A DNA stretch of 64,000 nucleotides from Mycteria americana (Eukaryota > Chordata > Aves > Ciconiiformes > Ciconiidae): assembly GCF_035582795.1 (NCBI RefSeq), contig NC_134365.1, positions 135,497,077-135,561,076 of the forward strand, read 5' to 3'. Under the pieces are notes generated by a model. It was not told the origin of the DNA. It saw only the letters and a list, made by a program, of their open reading frames with translations, and searched no databases. The position numbers were made by a program, and so were the translations under genes. Shown here piece after piece: positions 1 to 10,570 of this stretch (position 1 is the stretch's first letter; the number at the start of each line of letters is the position of its first letter).

Positions 1-520
1 ACATGATTTCTGATACAAGCCAGGATGCTATTGGTCTTCTTGGCCACCTGGGCACACTACTGGCTCATATTCACCTGGTCGTCGACCAACACTCCCAGGT
101 CCTTCTCTGCTGGGCAGCTTTCCAGCCACTCTTCCCCAAGCCTGTAGCGTTGCATGGGGCTGCTGTGACCCAAGTGCAGGACCTGGCACTTAGCCTTGTT
201 GAACCTCATACAACTGGCCTCAGCCCATCGATCCAGCCTGTCCAGGTCCCTCTGTAGAGCCTTCCCACCCTCAAGCAGATCAACACTCCCGCCCAACTTG
301 GTGTCATCTGCAGACTTGCTGGAGTGCACTTCATCCCCTCATCCAGATCACTGATAAAGATATTAAACAGAACTGGCCCCAACAGAACTGCTCCCTGGGG
401 AACACCACTTGTGACCATCTGCCAACTGGATTTAACTCCATTCACCACAACTTTTTGGGCCTGGCCAGCCAGCCAGTTTTTTACCTAGCAAAGAGTACGC
501 CCATCCAAGCCACGAGCAGC
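1..520 (-). mobile_element. CR1 LINE fragment, reverse-transcriptase region
   Basis: Reading the minus strand gives broken frames with the CR1 reverse-transcriptase signature: a GVPQG block followed by [11 protein letters not shown], then in another frame the FADDT-like segment ADDTKLGG, and a following RDLDRLDRW. These are the fingers/palm motifs of non-LTR RTs, with the ADD of the catalytic (F/Y)xDD box visible. Frameshifts separate the blocks, so the copy is dead. It is cut by the window edge on its 3' side and ends near 520, where the recognisable CR1 sequence stops at cacgagcagc. It lies in the EIF1AX intron upstream of the exon at 1374, antisense to that gene. CR1 is the dominant LINE of birds and other reptiles. 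Confidence 0.93.
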
Positions 521-1373
521 AATGTAACATTATTCTCAGTTACTAATATTCTCATGTGGTTTGTTGGACTATCTGCCTTGTACTAAGGAAAGATTTTAGA
601 ATATTGAAATACAGCTCTGGCTAATTGAGAAATTTTTTTTTCCTGTTGAGTATGTGCGGTCAGATAATGTTATAGTTCTTAAAAGCTCTAATAATAATGT
701 TATAATTTTTACAAGCTTTATTCTTTTTAGTTAAATGGTATTACACTACGCTGCAAACTTCAGTAGTGTGTGCGAGGCACTTCAGTAGTGATTTCTGGAA
801 CTTGGTGAGGGAAGGAGATGAAATACAAGGTGAGAGAGAGAGGGTGGGTGTTGGAGAGAAGCTTCACAGTTTTCAGCTGAAGCCTGGTACTTGCCTTTCA
901 GACAGTTTCTGAGAACACCAGAACGCATCCTTTCAAGAACAGCATTTTTTCCACAGAGCCTCTGCAGAAGGGATTCAGAGTATCAGTGGGGTATACAGGA
1001 TGTGCCACTTTCTCCTCTTCCTTCAATGATAGCACAAGATTTTGTCCGTTAGGACAGGCGCTGTGATGCTGTCATAAACTTTCAAACTCTGAGTGTGACT
1101 TGATAGCTCTAAAAATTATCTGTAGTAAGCATTTCAGAGGGAACAAAAACATGAATACAACCAAGAATGATGGTGTTTGAAAATGTTAACATCAACAATG
1201 AGACAAAAATGGTGATACATTCAGCAGCCTGTGTGGCTGATCAAAACTCCTCTCAGCTGTTCATGTTTGATAAAATGTTACAGCAAATTTTGGTTACAGT
1301 GGCAAAAGCTATTGGTTGTTTCATGAAGCTGTATTTGTTTAGAAGTTTTGCTATATGTTACCATCTCTTTCAG
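521..1373 (+). other. EIF1AX intron sequence (end of intron 2), nothing else recognised
   Basis: AT-rich non-coding sequence between the CR1 fragment and the EIF1AX exon that starts at 1374. It ends in a normal polypyrimidine tract and acceptor (tctctttcag, 1364-1373). A 73-aa frame starting at 1167 runs into the exon by chance. I looked for box C/D snoRNA elements because the human gene hosts a scaRNA-like sequence in an intron; there is an aatgata near 1025 and a ctgag near 1089, but no terminal stem, so I call none. Confidence 0.6.
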
Positions 1374-1477
1374 AATATGCCCAGGTGATCAAGATGTTAG
1401 GCAATGGAAGACTGGAGGCATTATGTTTTGATGGTGTGAAGAGGTTATGTCATATTAGAGGAAAACTAAGAAAAAAG
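1374..1477 (+). CDS. EIF1AX: EIF1AX coding exon 3 (residues 35-68)
   Basis: The exon is 104 bp. It begins with the last two bases of the Glu34 codon, then reads Tyr35 to Lys68, ending RGKLRKK. The acceptor is ctctttcag and the donor is g|gtaatt. It carries the beta strands of the OB fold, with basic residues ([13 protein letters not shown]) that face 18S rRNA in the known 40S-eIF1A complexes. Confidence 0.97.
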
Positions 1478-4400
1478 GTAATTCTGAAGCATTGCAATAG
1501 AGAACACTGGCATTATGTGTGACATGAAATTGTAAAAATTTACATATGTAGTACGATACAAAAGTATTTCTACTGTACTTAAGATAGTAAACTTAATTTT
1601 TATAGTAACCTAGTTTATTCTTCTGTTTGTATTGCTGGCACAAAAATAGGCAGTCTTTGACTTTTGAGTGAAGCTTGTAGTTGAAAGGCTGCCTTTGGAT
1701 GTGTATATTTCAGGGGAGATTTTTTTGGCTGCTTATTAAATACTAATTTTTCATAGTCTAGAAACTTATATGTATATGAAATATTAAAAAGCTCCCTGAA
1801 TCTAGATGGGGAACTTGGTGACTATTTGGAAAATCAGCATGTTGTATCTGAGACTAGATCAGTGCTTAGCTTAGCAGGAGAACTTCTATTAACATGAAGA
1901 GTGACACCCAGCATAGGAAAATAAAGGTGTAAGAGGATTGTCCAAAGCCACCTTTTTTGTATGCTATTTCCCAAAACCAATAAGAATTGGGGTTTGATAC
2001 CCCACTTACTTTGGTCTGGGGAGGAACTGAATAATTATCATCTTCTCACTGGGTGACTTATCTGAGAACAGTTCAGTAAGGGTGGTTTCAGAATGTTTCT
2101 TTATAGCTTCCCACAGTCACCTCAGATGCCATCATTTCATTGTCCACTTCATCAGTTCCCAAAATACTTCCGTGCAAAGCTGATGTGCAAAAGTTTGTAC
2201 CTTCAGAGAAGTCAGGTGTATATGTTTGTATTCTTAACTTTGCCATCTTTGGATGGTGTCCCCTCTTGCCCTTGTCAGATGTTACAGCTCTGCTGATGTA
2301 TGGTATGGAGGAGGTCCTCTCAGATAGTCTGTTCCCAATAAAAACACACATTCACTGTGTTCATTCTGGATTGTTCCACCTGTCTGTTTTTGGAGACCAG
2401 TGAATGCACATATCTTGGTATCAGTGTGAGCCCTGCTAGCTGCCTGCAATACACTGCAATAAACTGTTGAAGGTAATGGAGAATATCCATAGATAAATGC
2501 TAGGTGCTGCAGAATTAATTTCTTGCTACAGAAACCATCACTTATCTATTCCTCATGTCTAAAAGAAAGGAAATCTCAACTGAAATTTATTTCATCTCCA
2601 AAAAAATCAAGCTGATGTGGGATAGAACTATCTTGTGCATTTAAATTAGCATGTCCTGTTTTGCAGGCTTCTGGCTTTGGTTTGATTAGCATAGTCAGTT
2701 ACTAGAAACAACTCCATTCATTTTCTTGTGCTCTTCATGTGCTTGTCCATCACCCCCTTCATCAGGTTTTTCTTTCATTTTTGCCCTTGTGGACCTCAGT
2801 TCAGAGTGGTGGCTTGATGCATTATTTCTGTTTTCTCAGAAGTTACAACTTAATAACCACTTTATTGGCTAGAAGCTCTTCAAACAAGTTTAGTTTACAT
2901 TAGTAATAGCTCTGTAACATGTGAAGTAATGTATCTATGAGTATTTATGTCCTTGGTTTTGCTGTTAAAATATGAAATTGGATGTTTCCAGTTTACTGGT
3001 TAGCAAGAGAAAATGGTGGCTGTAGTGAAATGTTTCAAGACTCTCAGTAAACCTAAATGTGCTATACAACAAAAGTTGAATTTCTGCAATATGACATATG
3101 TTTTCTCTTTCAGGTTTGGATAAATACATCTGATATTATATTGGTTGGCTTAAGAGACTACCAGGTAAAAATTCAGTGTAATTTGCCAATGAAGAATATC
3201 TTACAGCTTTATTTAATGTTAAATTGCAGCAGGTATCATGAGGAAATTCCCCTCTAACTTTCTTTGAATTTGTATTTAGCTATGCTAAATCATGACTTTT
3301 AGTTTCCTTGTATTACAGAAAGATTGTCATGAGTAGATGACAAATCCTGGTTCAACTTGTTCTTCTAAATTGCACCCTGAGACTTTGTGAGTGAATGTGC
3401 TCATTGGCATCACACCTGACCTTTTTTTTCCAGGTGTAGCTGTTTGATGCTTGGATCCTGTGATATAAGGGAGATTGAGCCAAGCACCAAACATTTTATT
3501 GGGGTAATCAGAATTTTGGAGCCTTGATGTTTAGGCTTTTATCTTAAGAGGCCAGTTGATCAGCTGTTAGTTTCTACTTAAATTTCCAAAAATGGATTAG
3601 TATAGTTTTACCTAATGTAAAGGTTAATGGAAAACAGTTGTCAAATTTTCATTAGGTAAATGCTTTTTCATGAATGTTAGTGTTGTGTCATCAGTTGTTT
3701 GAAGATAGATTCTGCTTCTGAAACGTACACTACAGTTGTAAAACATTTAAGATACTGTCATTTACTGTATATATTAAACTAATTAAAACTAGGAAGTTTT
3801 GACACTTTCTGACTGACCACCAAACACCTCACTATGTGTGTTCTCTGAAGAAAGATTAATTTCTAAGGCATGAAACTGAACTTCTCAAATTACTTATAAT
3901 AGGAGAAAATTAAGTTATCACCCAGAAGAAATGAAGATATTCTACAAATGAGCACTTTTTACTTCACATTTAAAGGAACCGGAGGGGAAGGAGGAACAAG
4001 ACATTCTTCTATAAATAATATAGGTGTTACTAGTCTGCCGAGGTTAATAGGGAGGTTTTTTCTTCATAGTTTACTAATAAATTCTAATAAATTCTTATTT
4101 AGGATAACAAGGCTGATGTTATTCTAAAGTACAATGCAGATGAAGCCAGAAGTCTGAAAGCATATGGGGAGCTTCCAGAACATGGTAAGAATCTTTTCAC
4201 TTCAAATTGGAAGTTCATATTGGTCAAGAATATTCAATCTATCTTGACTTGGTGTGAGTGCACCCCTTAACTTCTCTAAATTCCTTTTTAGCTAAAATCA
4301 ATGAAACAGACACATTTGGTCCTGGAGATGATGATGAAATCCAGTTTGATGATATTGGAGACGATGATGAAGATATTGATGACGTAAGTAGTAAACGTGT

Positions 4401-6582
4401 TTTGTATCATATGCTTGAAACTCATCTTTGGCAAGAAGCTGTCTTTCCTTGTCTTAGAGCAAGTAAAATAATACATTGATGTTCAGAATAGCTCAGTTTC
4501 TCAGGGAGTGCTTCAGAAAGTGTTGTGGACATATGGATGCCAGCTTTCATTTCTCTCTTCTGTTCTACAATCATCCTCTAGCTGACCTCTAAGCAAATAG
4601 TATGCTTAGTGTCATACTATTAAAACATACATGGAGAGCAGTCTTCTCATTACCCTGAAGATGCCTAAAAGAAAATCAAAGTCGTTTGACCCCAAAGACC
4701 TAGAGTTATGTAGCAGTGTCCATTCAAATGATTGTTTGTGTGTACATATGTATATGTGTGTGTGTGTATGTGCACGCGCGAGGAGTTGCAGTTATGCGAG
4801 TCGACAGCTACCTACATGGATGTAGCTGGGTATGTTCATATTGAAGGAACTGAATGTAGCCCTCAGTACTGCTCTCTGAAGCGTAGGCTCCTTAAAACAA
4901 GCTCGTGATGTAAAGCAAAGTAGATGATATAGGAAGGTTTAGCAGACTAGTAGGATTTCCTTGTGTTCCTGCGCAGTAGGCTAGAAAGACCTCTCAGGGA
5001 GAAGGTACAAAGATTGGTGGGTCAGCCCCTGTGCCATGTATGGCAGCTGTGGCTATTTCAATCGGGACAGGGTGAGCCATAAACTGCTGATGCCAACTAC
5101 ATTGGACAGCAACTGCTGGAACAGGTCACAGGTTGTACAGGTGTTTTGGGGAACTGCATGAACATGTGTGGGATTCACCTTTCTGATTCCTCTGTAGTTT
5201 TAACAACCTCACTGTCTAATTAGAACTACATAAATAATTGGGGGATTTGTGTTTTTTAAAAAATAAAGGCTTTAAATCTCCATTTTTATTTACATAAAAG
5301 TCATAAAAAGCTGCATCTTAGTAGTCACTAAAATTAACCGTAATCCTGAATTTACAGGTTGTCACAATCAGTTGTGTTACTGCTTATCACTAAGCTGTAG
5401 TAAGTGACTATGCACACTCTTAAATCGTAGTAGTAAAATTGTTATACTTGAAATTATATAGTAAATTGCAGAAGTAGAATCTGCTGTGAAATGTTTTCTA
5501 AGATGATGCACTTTATTTTGCAGTTGAGAGATCAATGTGTGCAGGGTCAACTGGCTGAGAGGATAAGTAGTAACTTACTGAGCCAGTGAGTTAACTTAAT
5601 TGGATAGACTGTTCTAAGTATATTATTATGTTTTAATTCTTCATCTTTTTAGTCCTCTCTCCCTCCCTGAGTTGGTAATATGACTAATTCTCTTTAAATG
5701 CTTACATTATTTTGACTTTTTTGAGGTTCTCAATATGTGATGCATTAGATCAAATATTTTTAAAATATCAAAATCTTGATAAATTTTTCTTCAGACTTTT
5801 GAAAATTGCACTTTGGACTTGTCAGTGGTTGAGCTTACTGAAGATTTAGCTTACTGAAGCTAGAAACACTTTCTAGTACTGCACGCTTTTAATAATGAAG
5901 CTATCGTAAGATGTCAAAGTGATTAAGTCGCTGTAGGAATATTGAAAGAAGAAAATTTGCAAACTAATGGATCTTTGTGTGGGATAATGTATTTAAGTGA
6001 GCAGCTGTGATTGTTTTTAAGCTTCTGTCAGCTATGCAATATCATATTAATATCATGCTTTAAGAAAGGAAAAGACATAAAGAGAGAAAATGTGAATAAC
6101 CTCTCTGAGGATCATCCTAGTCTACCTAGAATGAAATGCGGCTTCCAAGGTCATAGTTAATGTGGAAGTCTTGGTGGAACCTTTCCTTTGTTGTTTATGT
6201 CAGAAGAATGGTTAGAAAACTGTTCATTTTGCCACCGAATTAATTTGGATAGTTACTACTTAGGGAAGTTACCCTTAAACTCAGTTTTCATTTTGTTTTT
6301 GAGAATCGTGGGCTAATTTATGTCTGTACTATTTATGCGTAATTATATTGGCAGAATTGCTCATGTGCATAACTATAGTATCGTAACGGTGGTGGGGACG
6401 TAAGAGGAGAGTAATTGTTCACATATTAAGAAAACAGGATATGAGCTGAGGCAAAAACAGTACTGTACTGAGTTTAGGAAATATCTTGTCGAACCGTAAA
6501 AATAGCTTAAAGACAGAGTTGCTTGATGAAAAATGCATGTGAATTAAATACATGGTGTGGTGTTTTTGCTTTTCAGATCTAA
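1374..6582 (+). CDS. EIF1AX: EIF1AX, translation initiation factor eIF1A (partial, residues 35-144)
   Basis: Cytoplasmic eIF1A binds the A-site side of the 40S subunit. With eIF1 it promotes scanning and start-codon selection, and its acidic C-terminal tail contacts eIF5B. Five exons join in frame: 1374-1477, 3114-3164, 4103-4184, 4292-4383 and 6577-6582, all with ag/gt borders. They encode residues 35-144 of the usual 144, with no visible substitution from the vertebrate protein as I know it. The first exon carries most of the OB fold ([18 protein letters not shown]), the second finishes it, the third gives the C-terminal helix region, and the fourth the tail starting [15 protein letters not shown] and rich in Asp/Glu. 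The last exon holds one codon (Ile) and TAA. Exons 1-2, including the start, lie before base 1. No frameshift or premature stop is seen, and the presence of normal introns rules out a retrocopy. Confidence 0.97.
1478..3113 (+). other. EIF1AX intron 3, nothing else recognised
   Basis: AT-rich intron flanked by gtaattct and ttctctttcag. Overlapping small frames at 2088-2403 on both strands have no recognisable content and are probably chance. No repeat element was identified. Confidence 0.8.
3114..3164 (+). CDS. EIF1AX: EIF1AX coding exon 4 (residues 69-85)
   Basis: A very small exon, 51 bp or exactly 17 codons, phase 0 on both sides, reading [17 protein letters not shown]. It completes the OB fold. 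The donor is cag|gtaaaa. Because it is phase 0 at both ends, skipping it would keep the frame but destroy the fold. Confidence 0.97.
3165..4102 (+). other. EIF1AX intron 4, nothing else recognised
   Basis: AT-rich intron from gtaaaaat to ttatttag. No mobile element or RNA gene was recognised. Confidence 0.8.
4103..4184 (+). CDS. EIF1AX: EIF1AX coding exon 5 (residues 86-112)
   Basis: The exon is 82 bp and starts in phase 0 with [11 protein letters not shown]. It ends after GELPEH plus the first base of the Ala113 codon (phase 1 exit, g|gtaaga). It forms the helical segment packed behind the OB fold. The acceptor is the slightly weak ttcttatttag. Confidence 0.97.
4292..4383 (+). CDS. EIF1AX: EIF1AX coding exon 6 (residues 113-143, acidic tail)
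   Basis: The exon is 92 bp. It completes Ala113, then reads [15 protein letters not shown] onwards through a run of Asp/Glu to Asp143. The preceding intron is only 107 bp (4185-4291). The donor gac|gtaagt is close to consensus. The acidic tail is the part of eIF1A known to interact with eIF5B and to promote scanning. Confidence 0.97.
4384..6576 (+). other. EIF1AX intron 6
   Basis: A 2.2-kb AT-rich intron from gtaagtag to gcttttcag. Apart from a short TG-rich microsatellite at 4734-4779 I see no repeat element, gene or RNA. It separates the penultimate codon from the final Ile codon and stop. Confidence 0.85.
4734..4779 (+). repeat. TG/TA-rich microsatellite
   Basis: Imperfect alternating purine-pyrimidine tract of tgtg and tatg steps running into cacgcgcg. 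It lies within the last EIF1AX intron and is probably polymorphic. Confidence 0.8.
6577..6582 (+). CDS. EIF1AX: EIF1AX terminal coding exon (Ile144 and stop)
   Basis: After gcttttcag the sequence reads ATC TAA, giving the invariant final isoleucine and the stop codon. This reproduces the vertebrate gene structure, in which the last exon carries a single sense codon before the 3' UTR. The call depends on the known protein end and on the acceptor being in phase 0, and both agree. Confidence 0.93.
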   Translation: M

Positions 6583-6970
6583 TTTGGAACAGAGGTTTAC
6601 ATTCCGACTTTTTTCCTCCAAGGATTGTTCTACATTGATATTTCGATTATTTTTTGGGTGAAGTCCCTTTCTTTTAAGAAGACTGAATTCTCGGTAAAGA
6701 GTGTAGTTTGTTACATCAAAAGGATTTATTTTCAATGTTTGTTTTAAAGTATTTATATTTCTTTAGAAATGGATAATGCTGGATTATCACAAAGGTTCAA
6801 TGAAATGCCACAAATATTTTGTCTCTTCACCAATTAGAGCTTTTACCTCTGGATGTAAGTGAGATACAGTGACATGGGCTGTAAAAGACTGCATTTTTCC
6901 CTCTTCTGCTTTCATCACTACAATTCCAGTTAAACTTGTATTTTGAAATAAAAATTGTTTACCCTGTAAT
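6583..6970 (+). other. EIF1AX: EIF1AX 3' UTR, minimum extent
   Basis: Sequence after the stop, up to just past the first canonical AATAAA (6947-6952). A second AATAAA lies at 7246-7251, and AT-rich sequence continues for several kilobases. The mammalian transcript has a long 3' UTR, so longer isoforms reaching past 7.3 kb are likely but cannot be shown here. Confidence 0.6.
6947..6952 (+). terminator. Candidate poly(A) signal of EIF1AX
   Basis: First canonical AATAAA after the stop codon, about 365 bases downstream, followed by the T-containing sequence attgtttaccctgtaatt. The hexamer is common by chance in AT-rich DNA, so its use is inferred. Confidence 0.4.
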
Positions 6971-7245
6971 TATCATGGATTTTGATTAAATATAAATACC
7001 CAGTTCAGATGAGTATCAAATCATACTATGCAGTGTCTGTCCTTATACCCCTTGCCTTGATGTTAACTTTAAAAAGATTTTGATAATATAAAAGGAAGGC
7101 AGAAGTCTGCATTTAAATTCATAATGCATGATGAATCTGCTTTTCATGTCTAGTAGCATGCTGCTATTTTTATACTGATTTTGATAATTACAAACACTCA
7201 TTATTTCAAAGGTGTAAATTTGCCACAGTGGAGGGGTAGGGGAGA

Positions 7246-7251
7246 AATAAA
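7246..7251 (+). terminator. Second candidate poly(A) signal downstream of EIF1AX
   Basis: AATAAA preceded by a G-rich stretch (ggaggggtaggggag). It could serve a longer 3' UTR form; there is no direct evidence. Confidence 0.25.
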
Positions 7252-10200
7252 GATAAAAAGTAAGCAGCATCTCAAATTTGCAGTTGTTAAAAACTGTCTT
7301 GTATGCATAGCTCTTCTGTGTTGTAAGTACAGTAGTCATGCTGTAGTTGCAGAAGATGAACACTGGGTGGCACCCAACTTAACAGGGATACATTAATACA
7401 AAACATTAAGAGTTGGGTTTGTACTGAAAAATACATAAAATAGTTTTTCCCCAAAGTGAATGCTTAACATTCTTGATATGTTAAACATGTAGAATATTTT
7501 TACATTATAGAAAAGGTTATGTTAAGAGTAGAGTTTTATTTTAATCTTAAATTCCATACATTGTAAGGTACAACATTAAAGCTTATGTGAACTTTGAATA
7601 ACAATATAAATGAGAAAATAAGTTTGTGTCAAACGTAGGAAAAGAATCTTTTCATCCAGAATAAATCACTGAAACAAGCTAATGGAAAGATTCTTCTCCA
7701 CCTTCAGACGGGAGGAGTCAGTTAAGAAGCTGAATAAAGACTAACATCATCATGCAAATATTATTTTGTGGTAGCCTTAGTTTCTTTGTCTTCAATTATG
7801 TATTTAACAACTCTGAAAGCAGGTTAATGGAAAACTTCCTTTTGTGCCATAAAAATCTGATTCTTGACACTTGTATTCGTTATACAGTCTTTTTGGTATG
7901 ATGTAAAGTGACTACCCCAATAGATAAAAACAAAATGGCTTTAAATATGGAGTGGCCTCATTGCTTTACATGATTTTTAAGGAGGAGTTCTGTGCTAGAT
8001 TTGAATTTCCAGAGCTTTTGCGAAAATGTCTTCTCTCTTACTTTTCTCTTTCATTATAGTGTCTATTTTCCTTATCTGGATCTGGTATCTTATTCTAGGG
8101 ATAATGTTTTCTTAGTATTAAGTAATTTTGCCAAATGTTTCATGGGTTTTAAATATTTGTTGTAAAAACTTGCTAAAAATTGGGAAAAGATACTACCAAT
8201 ACAGCATTCTTACTCCACTGATCTTAAAGTACATGAATTTACTGTCTTTGTATGCCTATAAGGTTCAATTATGAAGCAACATAAATGCTGTCATGTTTCA
8301 GGATAAGGTTTATAAACCATTCCCTACCTCATTGGTTTTCTCAACATATTAAGCAGGCTCTGAGCAGTTCTGAAAATGGTTAAAAGCTCTCAAAATTGAT
8401 CTTGAAGTCCAAGTGCAGAAGCTATCTGTTCTTTCAGTTGTGCTAGCAGAAAGGTTAATGAATTACAATGAATGTTTACTGAAGATACAGATATTATGGG
8501 AACTATACTTGCCAAAACCAATCTTGTACATGTGGGAAAAATGTAAAGTGCATGGTCACTGGTAAGGAGAAATACAAATGAATACACTGCTGTTGCGAGG
8601 AACTTATTTCACTATACCAGAGTTCCTCCAGTATAACAGAGACTTCAACGGTGGGACAAAGACGAAACTCTATTCCTGGCAGAATTGGTTATGGTTTGCC
8701 CTGAGGTTCCTTCCAATCTTTATTGCTCGCAGGCTCGTGTCTGGCTTAGCCTAAACTGCAGAGTTTTTAAGGAAATTTCCTATTTAACTATTAATTTCTT
8801 ATTAATGCTCTGGCTCAACACCATCTGGTTTCTACTTACATGCTAGGCCGAGTTGCCTTCCTTGAATACACTTCCTCGTCTTGTTTCTCTGTCCACTCTA
8901 AAGCTCCTTTCACACACTAGTCTAGGCAGCTTTATATTGTTCTTTCTTGCTTCTCTTTTCTTTGGGGGGCAAAAACAGCTTGCACAAGTAGTGCTCTGAA
9001 ATTCAGTGTCTCCATGCAAAGAACAGTGGTAGAACAGCAGTTGCCAGGTACAGGGTTGCTGACTGTAAAGCCATGAAAGGTGCTCCATCTGTAAGAGTAT
9101 TTTCTAGATAAATTTTTAATAATTCTTGTTTAATTTTGGGAACTGCTGCTGGCTTTTTACCTGTAGTGTAAAATTGAAAGTAGGGGTTCAAAAACTGATT
9201 TCCTGCAGCTAAAGTGTAAACTTTATGTTCTGTAAGATGTTTCCCACTTTGAGGTCTTCTCTGTGATTAAAACTTTGAAACATGATTTTTGTTCATTGTT
9301 CCAAATCTTCTTTGTCTCTTCACCTTACAATAGGGGCAGCTGTGCATTTGGTTGGACAGCCCCAATGCTTTTCCACTCTAATCATTAGCAGATATAGTCC
9401 ACTATCCACTTTATCCACACACTAATTGAAAAAAAGTATATGGTTTTAAAAAAACCCCAAACCTCTCCTTATGCAAGAGGAGGAGGAGCTGGTAACCCAT
9501 GATTGTTGAGCGCTCTGCCATTTACTTGTTACTACTGATAGGTTTATATCATATGACTGTGCACTGTATGTGCTAGAACGCATATATGTGGTACTACGTG
9601 CTAGTGCCATACATGTGATACATGCCACACGTATATATGGTACCATATATATACTTTAATTAAATTGTGTATGCTGTACAACCTGGTAGAGGTTAGGCTG
9701 GCATAATGATTGCTCTGTAATCTGAGTGACGTCCGTGAATGAAAATGAGCTGATGACCGCGGGTGACAGATTGCTCGGTGTGGTACCCGGCTGTACTCCT
9801 AACCAAGTTCTTCATGATGAAGGGCTAGGACTTGTGCCGTGTCTAGGTTGTGAACTGACGCTGGGACTGCTGCTCCCTGTGGCCCTCCAGTGAGGAGGTA
9901 AGTCTTGTTTTCAGGTGAGTTGGGGTGTTGACTGCTGAGACGGTTGAGCAAGCTTCAATCTAAGCCATAATCATTTGCTGTTATTGAACATGAATATCGT
10001 GGGACTTGAATACCTGTATCATATGGTTCAGTAGAGGACTCAAGCCTGGGTTTTTGTCTGTGAACACTATGCTATCTAGGTAGTTTGACCACTTCACAGA
10101 AGCAAGGACTTGAAAGTTAAAGTAAGTGCAGCCTTTTGTGTGGGAAGAGGAAAGTAATATCTGAAATAATCATGGAGTAGTCTGAGTGCAGCTTTATTTG

Positions 10201-10513
10201 TCCCTTTGAACTTGAGGCCTGTTGCTGGCTTTTGTGAAGGCAGTTGTTGGCAATGCTTTCTTATTTTGACTATAAACAAGGAATCTTCAGAATTTTTTCT
10301 CAAGATGTGCATGCCCTTTGGGGAAGGAGGGAGAAGAGGTGAGCAGGGAGGATGCCTTGCCTTTATTTTTTTATCACAGCAAGCATGAGTCAGAGTTCCT
10401 ATTGATTAATTCAGGTTGCTTGTGCTATATCTTGCCATCAAATTTAATGCTGAAGATCAACTTTGTGATTAGAAAATACAATCTCAACCAAATAGAGAGG
10501 CAAGCAATAGAGA

Positions 10514-10570
10514 AATAGCGAGTCTCAACCAATAGAGTAACCAATAGCGAGTCTCAACCAATAGAGAAAA
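10514..10570 (+). repeat. Short tandem repeat, 29-bp period, 2 copies
   Basis: The segment aatagcgagtctcaaccaat recurs exactly 29 bases apart (10514 and 10543). Degenerate copies of the core caaccaatagag occur on either side (about 10488 and 10560). Local slippage-type expansion; no function seen. Confidence 0.8.

Noticed and set aside
1020-1100. Possible box C/D snoRNA in the EIF1AX intron
   Set aside because: C- and D-like boxes occur, but no terminal stem and no guide complementary to U2 that I could see.
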